A stretch of DNA of 16,592 nt from JABSQH01 sp039194665. GTDB lineage: Bacteria > Actinomycetota > Acidimicrobiia > Acidimicrobiales > Ilumatobacteraceae. Positions 1 through 7,501 of this stretch are shown piece by piece. The translations under genes were made by a program, and so were the position numbers. The notes beneath the pieces are model-generated. The model did not search any database. It had not been told where the DNA came from and saw only the letters and a program-made list of their open reading frames with translations. How positions within the stretch are numbered: position 1 is the stretch's first letter; every line of letters starts with the position of its first letter. Location: positions 1 through 16,592 of the forward strand of contig JBCCVW010000099.1 of NCBI GenBank assembly GCA_039194665.1. The letters are read 5' to 3'.

Positions 1-1
1 C

Positions 2-877
2 GCCGCCGCCGATCTTGCAGCAATGACGTCGTGGCCCATTGAGCGCTTCGGACATGGCGAGGATCCGTTGGTCGCCGGTCGAGCGGTGTCTGCATCCGCG
101 CGGGCCAGTGGGCCGAACGGTTGGATCGAGCTGGTCCAAGTCGATGGCGATCCCAGCCCGCGGCGCGGCGTGAACGAACCCGGTGTCACGCATGCGGCGA
201 TCCAAGTCGGTGAGATCGACGACGTCGTCGCTCGTCTCGATGCTGCGGGCATCGATCGGCACCCAGGCCCGGTCGAACTCGGCACCGGCTTCCGCTACCT
301 GTACGTACGCGATGTCGAACAGCTCGTCACCGAGGTCGAAGGGGCACCCCACGCGCCGGCCGACCTCGAGCCCTGGTTGGGGCATGGGGCGATCGCCACA
401 CCCGACATCGATCACCTACGCAGTGCCTACGAGGGCTTCCTCGGCGCCAGCGCAACGAACACGGTCAGGGTGCGCAACCATCCCGTGTTCGACCTCGGTG
501 CGGCACTCGACGACGTCGACGTCACCGCCACGTGGGTGCCGACAACAAACGCGCCGGTCGAGATGTGGCAGTACCACTCGCCAGCGACCGGCGCGAACCC
601 AGCGGTCGCGTTCGAGCATCCCGGCGCCGGACACCTCGCCTTCGAGACCGACGACGTCGACGCCGACCTCCAACGGGCCGATGTTGCCGGCTTCGAAACG
701 CGCGACGAGGTCGCCGAGAACGACGGCGTGCAGGTCGCTCGAATCGTCGATCCCGACGGCAACTGGGTTGAGTTGATCCGATTCACCGACACGTCCGATC
801 CGCGGTCGTTGCGATCGACACCCGACCTGCGCCGCGTCGCCCGAATGAACGCGCTACTGCGCGGCGGCGAAGCATGA
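2..877 (+). CDS. VOC (glyoxalase/dioxygenase superfamily) protein with two VOC modules, 5' partial
   Basis: The frame is open from position 2 and the first in-frame ATG is at 23. The residues around that ATG (ADLAAMTSW) look like the helix that follows the first beta strand of a VOC module, so the true start probably lies left of the window. Counting from the ATG, module 1 covers about residues 1-110 and module 2 about 115-255. Module 2 keeps all four candidate metal ligands of the superfamily: His in HGAIATPD, Glu in VEMWQ, His in GHLAFETDD and Glu in DPDGNWVELIRF. Module 1 shows Glu (WIELVQ), His (THAAIQV) and Glu (VTEVEG), with its first ligand presumably upstream. VOC enzymes include dioxygenases, isomerases and lyases, and the substrate cannot be read from sequence. 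The stop overlaps the start of the hydrolase gene (ATGA), so the two are probably translated together in a catabolic or detoxifying operon. Confidence 0.85.
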   Translation, partial: AAADLAAMTSWPIERFGHGEDPLVAGRAVSASARASGPNGWIELVQVDGDPSPRRGVNEPGVTHAAIQVGEIDDVVARLDAAGIDRHPGPVELGTGFRYLYVRDVEQLVTEVEGAPHAPADLEPWLGHGAIATPDIDHLRSAYEGFLGASATNTVRVRNHPVFDLGAALDDVDVTATWVPTTNAPVEMWQYHSPATGANPAVAFEHPGAGHLAFETDDVDADLQRADVAGFETRDEVAENDGVQVARIVDPDGNWVELIRFTDTSDPRSLRSTPDLRRVARMNALLRGGEA

Positions 878-1734
878 GCGAGCACGTGGTCGATCGCATC
901 ATCGTCAACGACGGCGTATCGATCGCCGTTCGCTCGTTTGGTCCCCCCGATGCCACGCCCGTGGTGATGCTGCACGGCTTCCCGGAGAACGGTGCCACGT
1001 GGCAACCGCTTGCCGACCATCTCGGCGATGTGCGAGTGATAGCTCCCGACCTTCGCGGTCATGGCCTCAGCGACGCACCCCGTCGGGTCTCTGCCTACCG
1101 AGTCGACCGTCTGGTCGACGACGTGCTTGCGCTCATCGACTTGGTAGGCGGGCCCGTCGACATCGTCGGTCACGACTGGGGCGGCGCGTTGGTGTGGTCG
1201 CTCACCGACCGCCACCCCGACGCCGTGCGTACTGCGACCGTGATTGCGGCGCCACACCCCAGCGCTTTGCGGACGTCGCTTCGACGTAACGCCGACCAGC
1301 GCCGTCGCTCGCGCTACATGCTGTACGCCCAGCTGCCGATTGTTCCCGAGTGGTACCTCGGCCGCTCAGATGCCCGCATGATGCACCAGTGGTTCCGCGC
1401 CATGCACAGCCCCGACGAGATCGCCGCATACGACGCCTGCTGGTCGCGGCACGGCGTGCGCCGCGGGATGATCAACTTTTATCGAGCGCTACTGCGCTGC
1501 CGCGACCCGCATGAGTCGCGCCCGCGGCACCACCGATCCAGCGGTCCCGGCTTGCTGCTCCTGACGGGATCTGCCGACCCGCTCTTCGGACTGGACGTGT
1601 TCGACGCGAGCCTGCGGCGCATCTCGTGCGCCGAGCACGTCGTGCTCGACGGCGTCGGCCACTCGCCGCATCGCCAGGCGATCGAGACCACAGCGACCCA
1701 TCTGCGTACGCACTGGACCAGAGCCTCTCGCTAG
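874..1734 (+). CDS. alpha/beta-fold hydrolase, epoxide hydrolase-like
   Basis: This is a 286-residue alpha/beta hydrolase. The oxyanion-hole motif HGFPE is at residues 34-38. The nucleophile elbow GHDWGG has Asp101 as the nucleophile, as in epoxide hydrolases and haloalkane dehalogenases, rather than the Ser of esterases. The likely acid is Asp235 in GSADPLF and the catalytic His is His263 in GVGHSPH. The cap region contains INFYRALLR (about 200-208), typical of epoxide hydrolases, and several Tyr (Y148, Y151, Y161, Y186, Y203) that could activate an epoxide oxygen. Length is normal for the family and there is no signal peptide, so it is cytoplasmic. The ATG start overlaps the VOC stop by 4 nt, indicating translational coupling. 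Epoxide hydrolase is more likely than dehalogenase, but the substrate is unknown. Confidence 0.88.
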   Translation: MSEHVVDRIIVNDGVSIAVRSFGPPDATPVVMLHGFPENGATWQPLADHLGDVRVIAPDLRGHGLSDAPRRVSAYRVDRLVDDVLALIDLVGGPVDIVGHDWGGALVWSLTDRHPDAVRTATVIAAPHPSALRTSLRRNADQRRRSRYMLYAQLPIVPEWYLGRSDARMMHQWFRAMHSPDEIAAYDACWSRHGVRRGMINFYRALLRCRDPHESRPRHHRSSGPGLLLLTGSADPLFGLDVFDASLRRISCAEHVVLDGVGHSPHRQAIETTATHLRTHWTRASR

Positions 1735-1918
1735 CTCGACTCTGTCATCGCACGAACGTGGTATCTGGGGTCGCCTGGCGCGCAGTTGCGGACCGAGGAT
1801 GTTGAGCCTGGTCGATGTAGTCACCGGACGGAAGGTCACGGCTGACGAGTGCTTCAACATCGGTCTCGGCGAACGCTTCGCACCGACTGGTGAGGCGCTG
1901 TGCGATTGTCGCTGCGGT

Positions 1919-2540
1919 TCACGCCGGCGCGTGCTCGAACTCCATGTCCTTCACGCCCTCGCCGATGAACAGTGTCAATCGGTCGTCGGTGCACAGCTGT
2001 TCCACCAAGGGCCGCAGTTTTTCGGTCGTGCCGAACGAGACGTTCTTGAATCCGACCACGCCGTTGGGGTGAACGAAGCCTGGACGCGTCAGGTCGGTAT
2101 CGCAGGTTCCGAAGAACGGGATCTGCATCTCGTCGGGCATCACCCCGGCGAACTTGAGCACCCGGCCGCTCGGCTCGGTTCGGCGCGACCTGAATCGGAA
2201 CGATCCCCTGCCCCGCTACCTTCAGCGTCTGCTTCGCTTCGTCGAAACGATCGTGTTCAGCTTCGAGCGCCAAGCCGGCCGGTCCTTCCGGGGCTCCGTC
2301 CCAGGTGTCGAGCCGTGCGACAAACGCCTTCTTCCCAACCAGCCTGAGTGCGCTCTTGGCCCACGCGGGCATCCCGGTCCGGCCGAGTAGCTCGAGGTAC
2401 GAACCGTCTGCGAAGTACGCCAACGCGTTGATCGGGTTCTTGGCGCGGCCGTAGTCGATGTCGAAACCGTCGTTGCGGTACTGCTCGACGGCGGCGTCCA
2501 GATTCGGCACCTTGTACACCACGTGGCTGATCTTCATCAT
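1919..2540 (-). pseudogene. VOC/glyoxalase-like domain protein, broken by one frameshift
   Basis: The gene reads from ATG 2540 leftwards. The first frame gives a normal N-terminal VOC half (ISHVVYKVPNLDAAVEQYR, then YLELLGRTGMP and GLALEAEHDRFDEAKQ). After QVAPN, near position 2180, it runs into Arg-rich nonsense that stays open to 1854. Dropping one base at the AA pair of the minus strand (TT at 2179-2180) restores a continuous protein: QVAP, TEPSGRVLKFAGVMPDEMQ, IPFFGTCDTDLTRPGFVHPNG and a proper stop at 1919-1921. The repaired product would be about 207 residues, consistent with stand-alone glyoxalase-like (Glyoxalase_3-type) proteins. The ribosome-binding site is strong. No other lesion is visible, so this is either a very young pseudogene or a base-calling error. 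The junction does not look like a programmed slippery site. Confidence 0.8.
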
Positions 2541-2547
2541 CGAGAGG

Positions 2548-2553
2548 ACCTCC
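2548..2553 (-). promoter_or_regulatory. ribosome-binding site of the frameshifted VOC gene
   Basis: The minus strand reads GGAGGT about 7 nt before the tandem ATGATG start (2540/2537). It is a clear Shine-Dalgarno sequence and supports the start at 2540. Confidence 0.7.
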
Positions 2554-2809
2554 GTTACCTATTGACCGTTGCGGAATTCTCGGTTGCGAGGAGCTTGACG
2601 CAGCAGCGTGTGAGCGGACCGCCGCGACCGTACCGAGCACCGTGAGGAGCGGGCAATAGTCGACGGCGCGTGTGGGTCGCCGTTGAACGCCGTAGCGGCA
2701 TCGGCGACCTGCGTGCGCGCGGATTGCGGGCGACGTCGGGCCGATCTCGGGACACTGTGAGCGGTGGACAATATGGTTGACACATGAGGTGTGGCTAGCT
2801 TTACGCCTC

Positions 2810-4294
2810 GTGAAGCCACTGCACGTTCGCACCGCCACGGCGGTCATCGTTGCGCTCGGGATGGTGACCGCTGCGTGCGGGTCCGGCGACGGCGACTCAG
2901 CCGCCGACGACACGGCAGGTGGGCCCGACGTATCCGAGTCGGTCAATTCCGATGTTCCCGATTCCATCAACCAGCCGGCCGTCTCCGACGAGACAGACTC
3001 TGCTGATGCTCCCGGCGGTTCCGCGGCGAGCGTCGACGCAGATCACTATCCGGTCACGATCTCGCACGCCTTCGGCGAGGCGACGATCGAGGCCGAACCC
3101 GAGCGTGTGGTGACCGTGTTACGTGGAGAGCACGACTTCGCGCTCGCGCTCGGCGTGATTCCAGCGGCACAACTCATGGATGCACCCGGCACGGAGGGCT
3201 TCTACTACCCGTGGACCGAAGACGCCCTCGACGGCGTCGAGCCGGTGCAGCTCAGCGCACCGCTCAACTTCGAACAGATCGCCGCCGTCGAACCCGACGT
3301 GATCGTGGCCACCACCTTTCCACTCGAGCCAGCTCAGTACGAGGTGCTCAGCGCAATTGCCCCGACCGTTGCACTCCCGACCGAGGGCGAGATCCCAACG
3401 TGGCAGGAGGTGCAGCGCATCTTCGGCCAAGTACTCGACCGGGTCGACGACGCCGAACAAGTCATCGCTGATACCGAAGCACAATTCGCTGCCGTGCAAT
3501 CCGAGCACCCTGAATTCGTCGGCGCCTCCTTCACCCTGCCGATTTTCCACCTCGGCACGTTCAACAGCGCAGCCACCGACAGCCAGCGCTACCAGTTCGT
3601 AAAGGAGCTGGGTCTGGAGGTGTCCGACACGGTCGCGTCAATGGAGAACAGCGCATTCGAGGGTTTCGAAATTGGCGTCGAGCGAATCGACCTACTCGAA
3701 GCCGACGTCGTCATCTGGAATACCCAGATGCCCGATGAACTCGCCGCGGTCCCGACACGCGAAGCTCAGCTTCCAGCTGCCGCGGAACGTCGAGAAATCG
3801 TGCTCGACGCCTTCCTGGCCGCAGCGATCGTGCAGACGAACCCGCTCAGCATCGCGTTCGCCATCGACCGCATGGTGCCCGAACTGGCCGCGGCGCTCGA
3901 CGGCGACCCCGACTCGGTGCCCCCATCGGCCGCGCGGCTGTACGGCGATGAGATCGCACCCGAGCAACAAGCGGCGATGGACGCGTGGGAGATCGCTATG
4001 GACCCCGGTGTGCCCATCGCCGACAAGCGTCCCTACGTAGAGGACTTCGACGCGTTGGCTCCAGCACTCGAAGCGGCGGTGGTCGCCACCAGTGGCCTCG
4101 GTGATGTTTCCATCGAGTCGAAACAGGCCACCATCGCCGATGGCGTCGCGACTGTCACGTTCGACGCACTTGTCGGCGAGGGGGCGATCACCGGGCAGAG
4201 TGCCACACTCGACGACGTCGACGGCACCTGGGTGGCCCGACGAGCCGACATCTGCGGCTACCTCGAACTCCTCGGGGTGCTCTGCCCGCCCTGA
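2810..4294 (+). CDS. iron/siderophore ABC transporter-type substrate-binding lipoprotein with an extra C-terminal domain
   Basis: The GTG start at 2810 gives a clean lipoprotein signal: positive n-region (KPLHVR), hydrophobic core (AVIVALGMV) and lipobox TAAC with Cys23. An upstream TTG at 2777 is possible but would add 11 residues before this signal. Residues 24-78 are an acidic Ser/Asp/Pro linker. Residues 79-362 resemble class III (FecB/FhuD/TroA) binding proteins: YPVTISHAFGEATI, ERVVTV, NFEQIAAVEPDVIVATT and QTNPLSIAFAIDRMVPELAA. Residues about 384-494 form a further alpha+beta domain, starting EQQAAMDAWEIAMDPGVPIADKR and ending DGTWVARRADICGYLELLGVLC. It resembles the NTF2-like domains of small actinobacterial lipoproteins such as Mtb12, which is inference. 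The protein should sit outside the membrane and deliver a chelated metal. No permease or ATPase gene is adjacent, so it would need partners elsewhere or act as a scavenger or sensor. Confidence 0.82.
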   Translation: MKPLHVRTATAVIVALGMVTAACGSGDGDSAADDTAGGPDVSESVNSDVPDSINQPAVSDETDSADAPGGSAASVDADHYPVTISHAFGEATIEAEPERVVTVLRGEHDFALALGVIPAAQLMDAPGTEGFYYPWTEDALDGVEPVQLSAPLNFEQIAAVEPDVIVATTFPLEPAQYEVLSAIAPTVALPTEGEIPTWQEVQRIFGQVLDRVDDAEQVIADTEAQFAAVQSEHPEFVGASFTLPIFHLGTFNSAATDSQRYQFVKELGLEVSDTVASMENSAFEGFEIGVERIDLLEADVVIWNTQMPDELAAVPTREAQLPAAAERREIVLDAFLAAAIVQTNPLSIAFAIDRMVPELAAALDGDPDSVPPSAARLYGDEIAPEQQAAMDAWEIAMDPGVPIADKRPYVEDFDALAPALEAAVVATSGLGDVSIESKQATIADGVATVTFDALVGEGAITGQSATLDDVDGTWVARRADICGYLELLGVLCPP

Positions 4295-4302
4295 CCGGCG
4301 GG
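4285..4302 (+). terminator. short GC hairpin over the stop of the lipoprotein gene
   Basis: CCCGCC and GGCGGG pair across a 6-nt loop that contains part of the TGA stop. The stem is only 6 bp and no T-run follows, so this is a weak terminator candidate. Confidence 0.25.
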
Positions 4303-4405
4303 GTGAAGAGGCTGCCGACTCGAGGGCCCCGACCACGCGCCGGCTGTCGATCGTCGTGGCGACGTGCGCCGGTCGCTTCGCACGGGTCCGGGCAGCGAGA
4401 TTGTC

Positions 4406-4741
4406 TCATGAAACAATCGTGAAGGGCGCCTCGTGTTCGACCGGTAGTGCCCCGGGCGCAACTGGCCAGCCCTCGATCGCCGCGGCGACCTCGCCGCTCT
4501 CGACGTCGAGCACTACGCGGGTGACGATGGTGCCCCCACGTCCGCCAGCGACGATGGTCCCGTCGCGGGTGCATGATTGGCCGACGGTGGGGTCAGCTGA
4601 CGCCGACGAGGGCACCAGCGTGAACGTGGCGACAACGGCGGCGACGACGACTGCGGCAACCAGGCACAACATCTTGAGCATGAGGTGCCATGCAGGTGGA
4701 CTGGTGGCCGGTGCGGCGGTGTATTGGGTGTGCGCGTCCAT
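4406..4741 (-). CDS. small exported hypothetical protein
   Basis: I do not recognise this gene. The longest reading is 111 residues. A start at the internal ATG 4681 (91 residues) gives a more typical type I signal peptide: MLKMLCLVAAVVVAAVVATF followed by LVPSSASA, then DPTVG, with an ASA|D cleavage site. The mature part is about 60 residues, has one Cys and contains Gly- and Val-rich strands (GTIVAGGRGGTIVTRVVLDVESG). Neither start has a good ribosome-binding site. It lies 70 nt downstream of the amidase on the same strand and could be its distal operon partner. The last codons and stop overlap a copy of the 11-bp-phased direct repeat (4407-4424). No function can be assigned, and it may not be a gene. 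Confidence 0.45.
   Translation of the reverse strand: MDAHTQYTAAPATSPPAWHLMLKMLCLVAAVVVAAVVATFTLVPSSASADPTVGQSCTRDGTIVAGGRGGTIVTRVVLDVESGEVAAAIEGWPVAPGALPVEHEAPFTIVS
4407..4424 (-). promoter_or_regulatory. candidate tandem 11-bp-phased direct repeat, site E (weakest copy)
   Basis: Read on the minus strand the site is CTTCACGATTGTTTCATG, two half-sites exactly 11 bp apart. With the following A it matches 16 of 19 bases of site D (11368-11386). It overlaps the stop of the small exported gene, and no gene follows on the minus strand until 2540. It may therefore be non-functional or a chance match. Confidence 0.3.
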
Positions 4742-4811
4742 GTCGCCAGCGTGCGACGAGCTTGTTCAACGCAACCTGAACTGAGGCCCGGGAAAGCGCG
4801 TTCTCTGAGGC

Positions 4812-6344
4812 TTAGGTCGTTGTCGGCACGAACGTGGGCGGGCGACGTGCGGAGGTGGCTTGCTCGAACGCGTACGCGTAGCGGAGGAGTTCGGCGTCGT
4901 TCCAGGCGGTTCCAATAAACGACAACGCAGTCGGCAGTCCGTGGCATGTTCCGGCGGGCACGGTCACGTGGGGATATCCGGCCATGGCGGGCGGCGCGGA
5001 TGCACCACCAACGATGTGATCGCCGACGAGGAGATCGATTGCCCACGGTGGCGTGCCGTCGGTCGGGGCGACGAGTGCGTCGAGACGATGCGTGGCGATC
5101 ACCTTGTCGATGCCGTCGGTGCGCGACATGCGACGACACTCGGCCTTCGCGTCGAGGTAGACGTCGTCGGTGAGGTCGCCTCTCGTCAGCGCCATTTCGA
5201 AGAGATCTTGCGGAAAGTAGGCCATGACCTCGTCGGCGTGCGCCGTGTTGAACGCGGCGACGTCGGCGAGGCTGCGCATCGGCGACGTTGGGTGTGTGGC
5301 GAGGTAGCGATCGATGCCGTGGCGGAAGCCATACAGGCACAGTTCAACCTCTGCCTCGCCGAAGAACGGCGTCCACGCACCAAGTGCGGGATCGATGATT
5401 TCGGCGCCGAGGTCGCGCATCGTCTCGATCGCCGACTCGATGACCGCGTCGACTCCCTCGTGGGTCCCCATCATGTCGCGGGCAACCCCGATGCGCGCCC
5501 CGCGCAACGCATTGTTCGATAGGCCCGCGGTGAAGTCGACCGGTGGGGGGCGTTCGTCGACGAGGGTCGCTGGATCGTCTGGGTCGGGGGCTGCGAGCAC
5601 GGTCAACAGCAGCGCGACATCGCGCACAGTACGCGCCATTGGCCCGACCGTGTCTTGGGGATCGGCCACCGGCATCACGCCCGAACGGCTCAGCAAGCCG
5701 ACCGTTGGCTTGATGCCGACGATGCCGTTCGCCGACGCTGGCCGCACGACGGAACCGTCGACCTCGGCACCGAGCGCTCCCATACACATCCCGGTGGCGA
5801 CCGCCACGGCCGAACCGCCGCTTGAGCCCGACGGCGTGCGGTCGAGCACGTGCGGATTGCGGATCTGGCCACCCCGGCTGCTCCATCCGCTACAGGTGCG
5901 CGCCGACCGCATGTAGCTCCACTCCGTCATGTTCGCCTTGCCCAGAATCACCGCGCCGGCTCGACGAAGCCGATCCACCACGAACGCATCACGGGTAGCG
6001 ACATGACCAAGCATGGCGATCGACCCGGCACTGGTCATAGTCGCGTCAGCAGTGTCGATGCTGTCTTTGACCAAGATGGGAATCCCCGCGAGCGGTCCAG
6101 CCGGAGCGTCAGCGGATTGCTGTTCGTCGAGACGTTGAGCGTCATCGAGGCCGTCGGGGTTGACTTCGAGTACCGCGCGCAGCGCGGGACCCTGGTGGTT
6201 CAGCGCGGCGATGCGATCGAGATGCCGCTCGCACAACTCGGCCGACGTCACGTCGCCCGATGCGAGCAGTTCCCGAGCTCCAGAGATCGACACGTCAACA
6301 AGATCCACGACCAAACCGTACGCCGCTTCAGATGAAGCCGTCAT
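4812..6344 (-). CDS. amidase signature family enzyme, peptide amidase-like
   Basis: With ATG 6344 as start the protein is 510 residues. The Ser-cisSer-Lys triad is visible: Lys93 in PILVKDSID, cis-Ser174 in TPSGSSGGSAVAVA and nucleophile Ser198 in GAEVDGSVVRPAS, with the two serines 24 residues apart as usual. The stretch after the nucleophile (ANGIVGIKPTVGLLSRSGVMP, then DPQDTVGPMARTV) matches the subgroup containing bacterial peptide amidase, which has the variant ETDGSIV, rather than GatA. No gatB or gatC is nearby. It should hydrolyse a carboxamide, probably in the cytoplasm since no signal peptide is seen. GTG 6389 and GTG 6308 are alternative starts. The 6308 start gives a family-like N-terminus (DLVDVSISGARELLASG) and would place tandem repeat site A cleanly upstream. 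Confidence 0.9.
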   Translation of the reverse strand: MTASSEAAYGLVVDLVDVSISGARELLASGDVTSAELCERHLDRIAALNHQGPALRAVLEVNPDGLDDAQRLDEQQSADAPAGPLAGIPILVKDSIDTADATMTSAGSIAMLGHVATRDAFVVDRLRRAGAVILGKANMTEWSYMRSARTCSGWSSRGGQIRNPHVLDRTPSGSSGGSAVAVATGMCMGALGAEVDGSVVRPASANGIVGIKPTVGLLSRSGVMPVADPQDTVGPMARTVRDVALLLTVLAAPDPDDPATLVDERPPPVDFTAGLSNNALRGARIGVARDMMGTHEGVDAVIESAIETMRDLGAEIIDPALGAWTPFFGEAEVELCLYGFRHGIDRYLATHPTSPMRSLADVAAFNTAHADEVMAYFPQDLFEMALTRGDLTDDVYLDAKAECRRMSRTDGIDKVIATHRLDALVAPTDGTPPWAIDLLVGDHIVGGASAPPAMAGYPHVTVPAGTCHGLPTALSFIGTAWNDAELLRYAYAFEQATSARRPPTFVPTTT

Positions 6345-6359
6345 GACGCAACTGTGAAG
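6331..6359 (-). promoter_or_regulatory. candidate OmpR/PhoB-type operator, site A (amidase)
   Basis: On the minus strand there are three half-sites in 11-bp phase: CTTCACA, then GTTG, CGTCATG, then ACGG, CTTCATC. The first 19 bases differ from site D at only two positions. The site points toward the amidase and overlaps its ATG 6344, but lies 22 nt before the alternative GTG 6308. Confidence 0.5.
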
Positions 6360-6459
6360 CCAAGAACGAATACATGCTGGCCCCGTCACGATTTGGACCG
6401 GTTGGCCAAGAGCCGCTCAGTGATCGAGGCGGCCTCACCGGCCACAGCGTGAGTGATCG

Positions 6460-7224
6460 TTACGGCCGCCGGCCGACCGTCGCGACGAACGACAGCGGGT
6501 GGGTCCAGTACGTCGGGTCGGCGTGGAGCCGGTGGAATTCATCGAACAAGGCAGGGTCGATGTGGCTCGGTGGGAGGTGCTGTTCTAGTGACCGTATCGA
6601 TGTGCTGAGGTACTGAGCGAAGGTGCTCCCGCCGCAGTACACACGGGTGTGCATCTCGCTGTCGATGTCGACGAATCCAGCTGCCGCCATCCACGACGCC
6701 AGTTGATGACCAGTGCGATAGTCGATCTCGTTCGCAGCTGCCCAGTCGAGAAAGCCCCCGAAGAACTCGGCCTGTGTGGCGGGCTCGCTGAGCAGGCCGA
6801 CGGTCAGGTCAGGTTCCTCGAGGTACACGTAGCCGCCCGGCCTCACCCATTCAAGGAACCGTTCGATCAACGCCCGGCGCTGCGGGAGATGATGAACGAC
6901 GGCGCGCATGAAGATGAAATCGGGTTGGTCCATGGGTAACTCGTCGTTGACCACGTCGAATTGGGCCACGGTCAGGTTGGGCGCCTCGAGGCCGTCCATC
7001 AGGGCGAGGTCCAGGTCGGTCGCCAGTACCTCGCCGTCGGGTCCGACCTGCTCGGCCAGCCACTTGGACAACGACCCGTTGCCAGCACCGACCTCGATGC
7101 AGCGTGCGCCGGGCCCGATCCCGATGTTGCCGATCGCGAAACGGCTGAACGTGTCGAGCAACGACGCCATCTCGTGCAATCGGTCCTCTTCGCCAGACTG
7201 CGCATGATCGAACACATACTTCAT
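6460..7224 (-). CDS. class I SAM-dependent methyltransferase
   Basis: The frame is open to 7440, but the codons above 7224 give an Arg-rich, non-protein-like stretch. The start is therefore placed at ATG 7224, giving 254 residues. Motif I is CIEVGAGNGSLSKWL (42-56) and the acidic residue ending strand beta 2 is Asp70 in VLATDLD. A third motif is TVAQFDV (85-91). The strand-4 motif is PDFIFMRAVVHHL (101-113), and the post-II motif is WVRPGGYVYLEEPDL (126-140). The C-terminal half (about 150-254) is likely a lid, ending DPTYWTHPLSFVATVGRRP. The fold is clear but the acceptor is not; UbiE- or small-molecule O/C/N-methyltransferase-like activity is possible. Repeat site B lies 88 nt upstream in the same orientation, suggesting regulation shared with the two-component operon. 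Confidence 0.85.
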   Translation of the reverse strand: MKYVFDHAQSGEEDRLHEMASLLDTFSRFAIGNIGIGPGARCIEVGAGNGSLSKWLAEQVGPDGEVLATDLDLALMDGLEAPNLTVAQFDVVNDELPMDQPDFIFMRAVVHHLPQRRALIERFLEWVRPGGYVYLEEPDLTVGLLSEPATQAEFFGGFLDWAAANEIDYRTGHQLASWMAAAGFVDIDSEMHTRVYCGGSTFAQYLSTSIRSLEQHLPPSHIDPALFDEFHRLHADPTYWTHPLSFVATVGRRP

Positions 7225-7299
7225 CGGCCAACAACCGCCCACGAGCAGACACTGCCTGCACGACGATCGATTTCGGATACCTGTTGCATGAGTTGGAGC

Positions 7300-7330
7300 C
7301 AACACCTCGCCCTGTGAAGCAACGATGAAG
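7300..7330 (-). promoter_or_regulatory. candidate OmpR/PhoB-type operator, site B (methyltransferase)
   Basis: On the minus strand the site reads CTTCATCGTTGCTTCACA, then GGGC, then GAGGTGTTG. Across 31 bases it matches site D at 23, including GTTGCTTCA and the whole GAGGTGTTG block. The half-sites are exactly 11 bp apart. It lies 88 nt upstream of the methyltransferase start and points toward it. Confidence 0.6.
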
Positions 7331-7484
7331 CTGGCGCCCAGCAGGCGACGCCGTCGGCTCGCCCGTCGCCGCCGAGCAAATTCGCGCGACGTGCTGGTCG
7401 TGCGCCGGCCGCATGGGCCAGCACGTCGTGCACCGGCCACTTAATGTGCGGTGGGCGCGGTCACTCGGGAGCGCGCCACTGGTC

Positions 7485-7491
7485 GAGGAGG
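7485..7491 (+). promoter_or_regulatory. ribosome-binding site of the coiled-coil surface protein
   Basis: GAGGAGG lies 10 nt before ATG 7502. It is the best Shine-Dalgarno sequence on this strand here and favours 7502 over the in-frame GTG at 7451. Confidence 0.65.
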
Positions 7492-7501
7492 CCACAACAT
7501 C

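Larger units (their letters stand above)
7225..7501. other. divergent intergenic region between the methyltransferase and the coiled-coil surface protein
   Basis: These 277 bases separate two divergent genes and must contain both promoters. The clearest element is repeat site B (7300-7330). On the minus strand a TATCCG box about 20 nt downstream of site B could be a -10 element, but this is weak. No convincing small gene is seen. Confidence 0.5.

Noticed and set aside
427..1257. Minus-strand open frame of 276 codons opposite the VOC and hydrolase genes
   Set aside because: It has no recognisable motif and overlaps two well-supported genes joined by an ATGA coupling.
2220..2238. CTTCAGC followed by CTTCG as a further operator copy
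   Set aside because: The spacing is 12 bp instead of 11, and it lies inside the VOC coding sequence.
2777..2782. TTGACA as a -35 promoter box, or TTG as start, for the binding-protein lipoprotein
   Set aside because: No -10 box lies at 16-18 bp (a TAGCTT box is only 13 bp away), and the TTG start would put 11 extra residues before the lipoprotein signal. The question remains open but unsupported.
4764..4781. GTTCA/TGAAC inverted repeat between the amidase and the small exported gene, containing GTTGCG on the minus strand
   Set aside because: It superficially resembles the operator, but the half-sites are not 11 bp apart and are inverted. The 5-bp stem is too weak for a terminator.
6419..6459. 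Direct repeat AGTGATCG, two copies 33 bp apart, near the methyltransferase 3' end
   Set aside because: It is only 8 bp long with no linked feature, and chance is sufficient to explain it.
7225..7440. N-terminal extension of the methyltransferase frame up to 7440
   Set aside because: The 72 extra residues are Arg-rich and unlike a protein, and they would place operator B inside the gene. The normal fold begins at ATG 7224.
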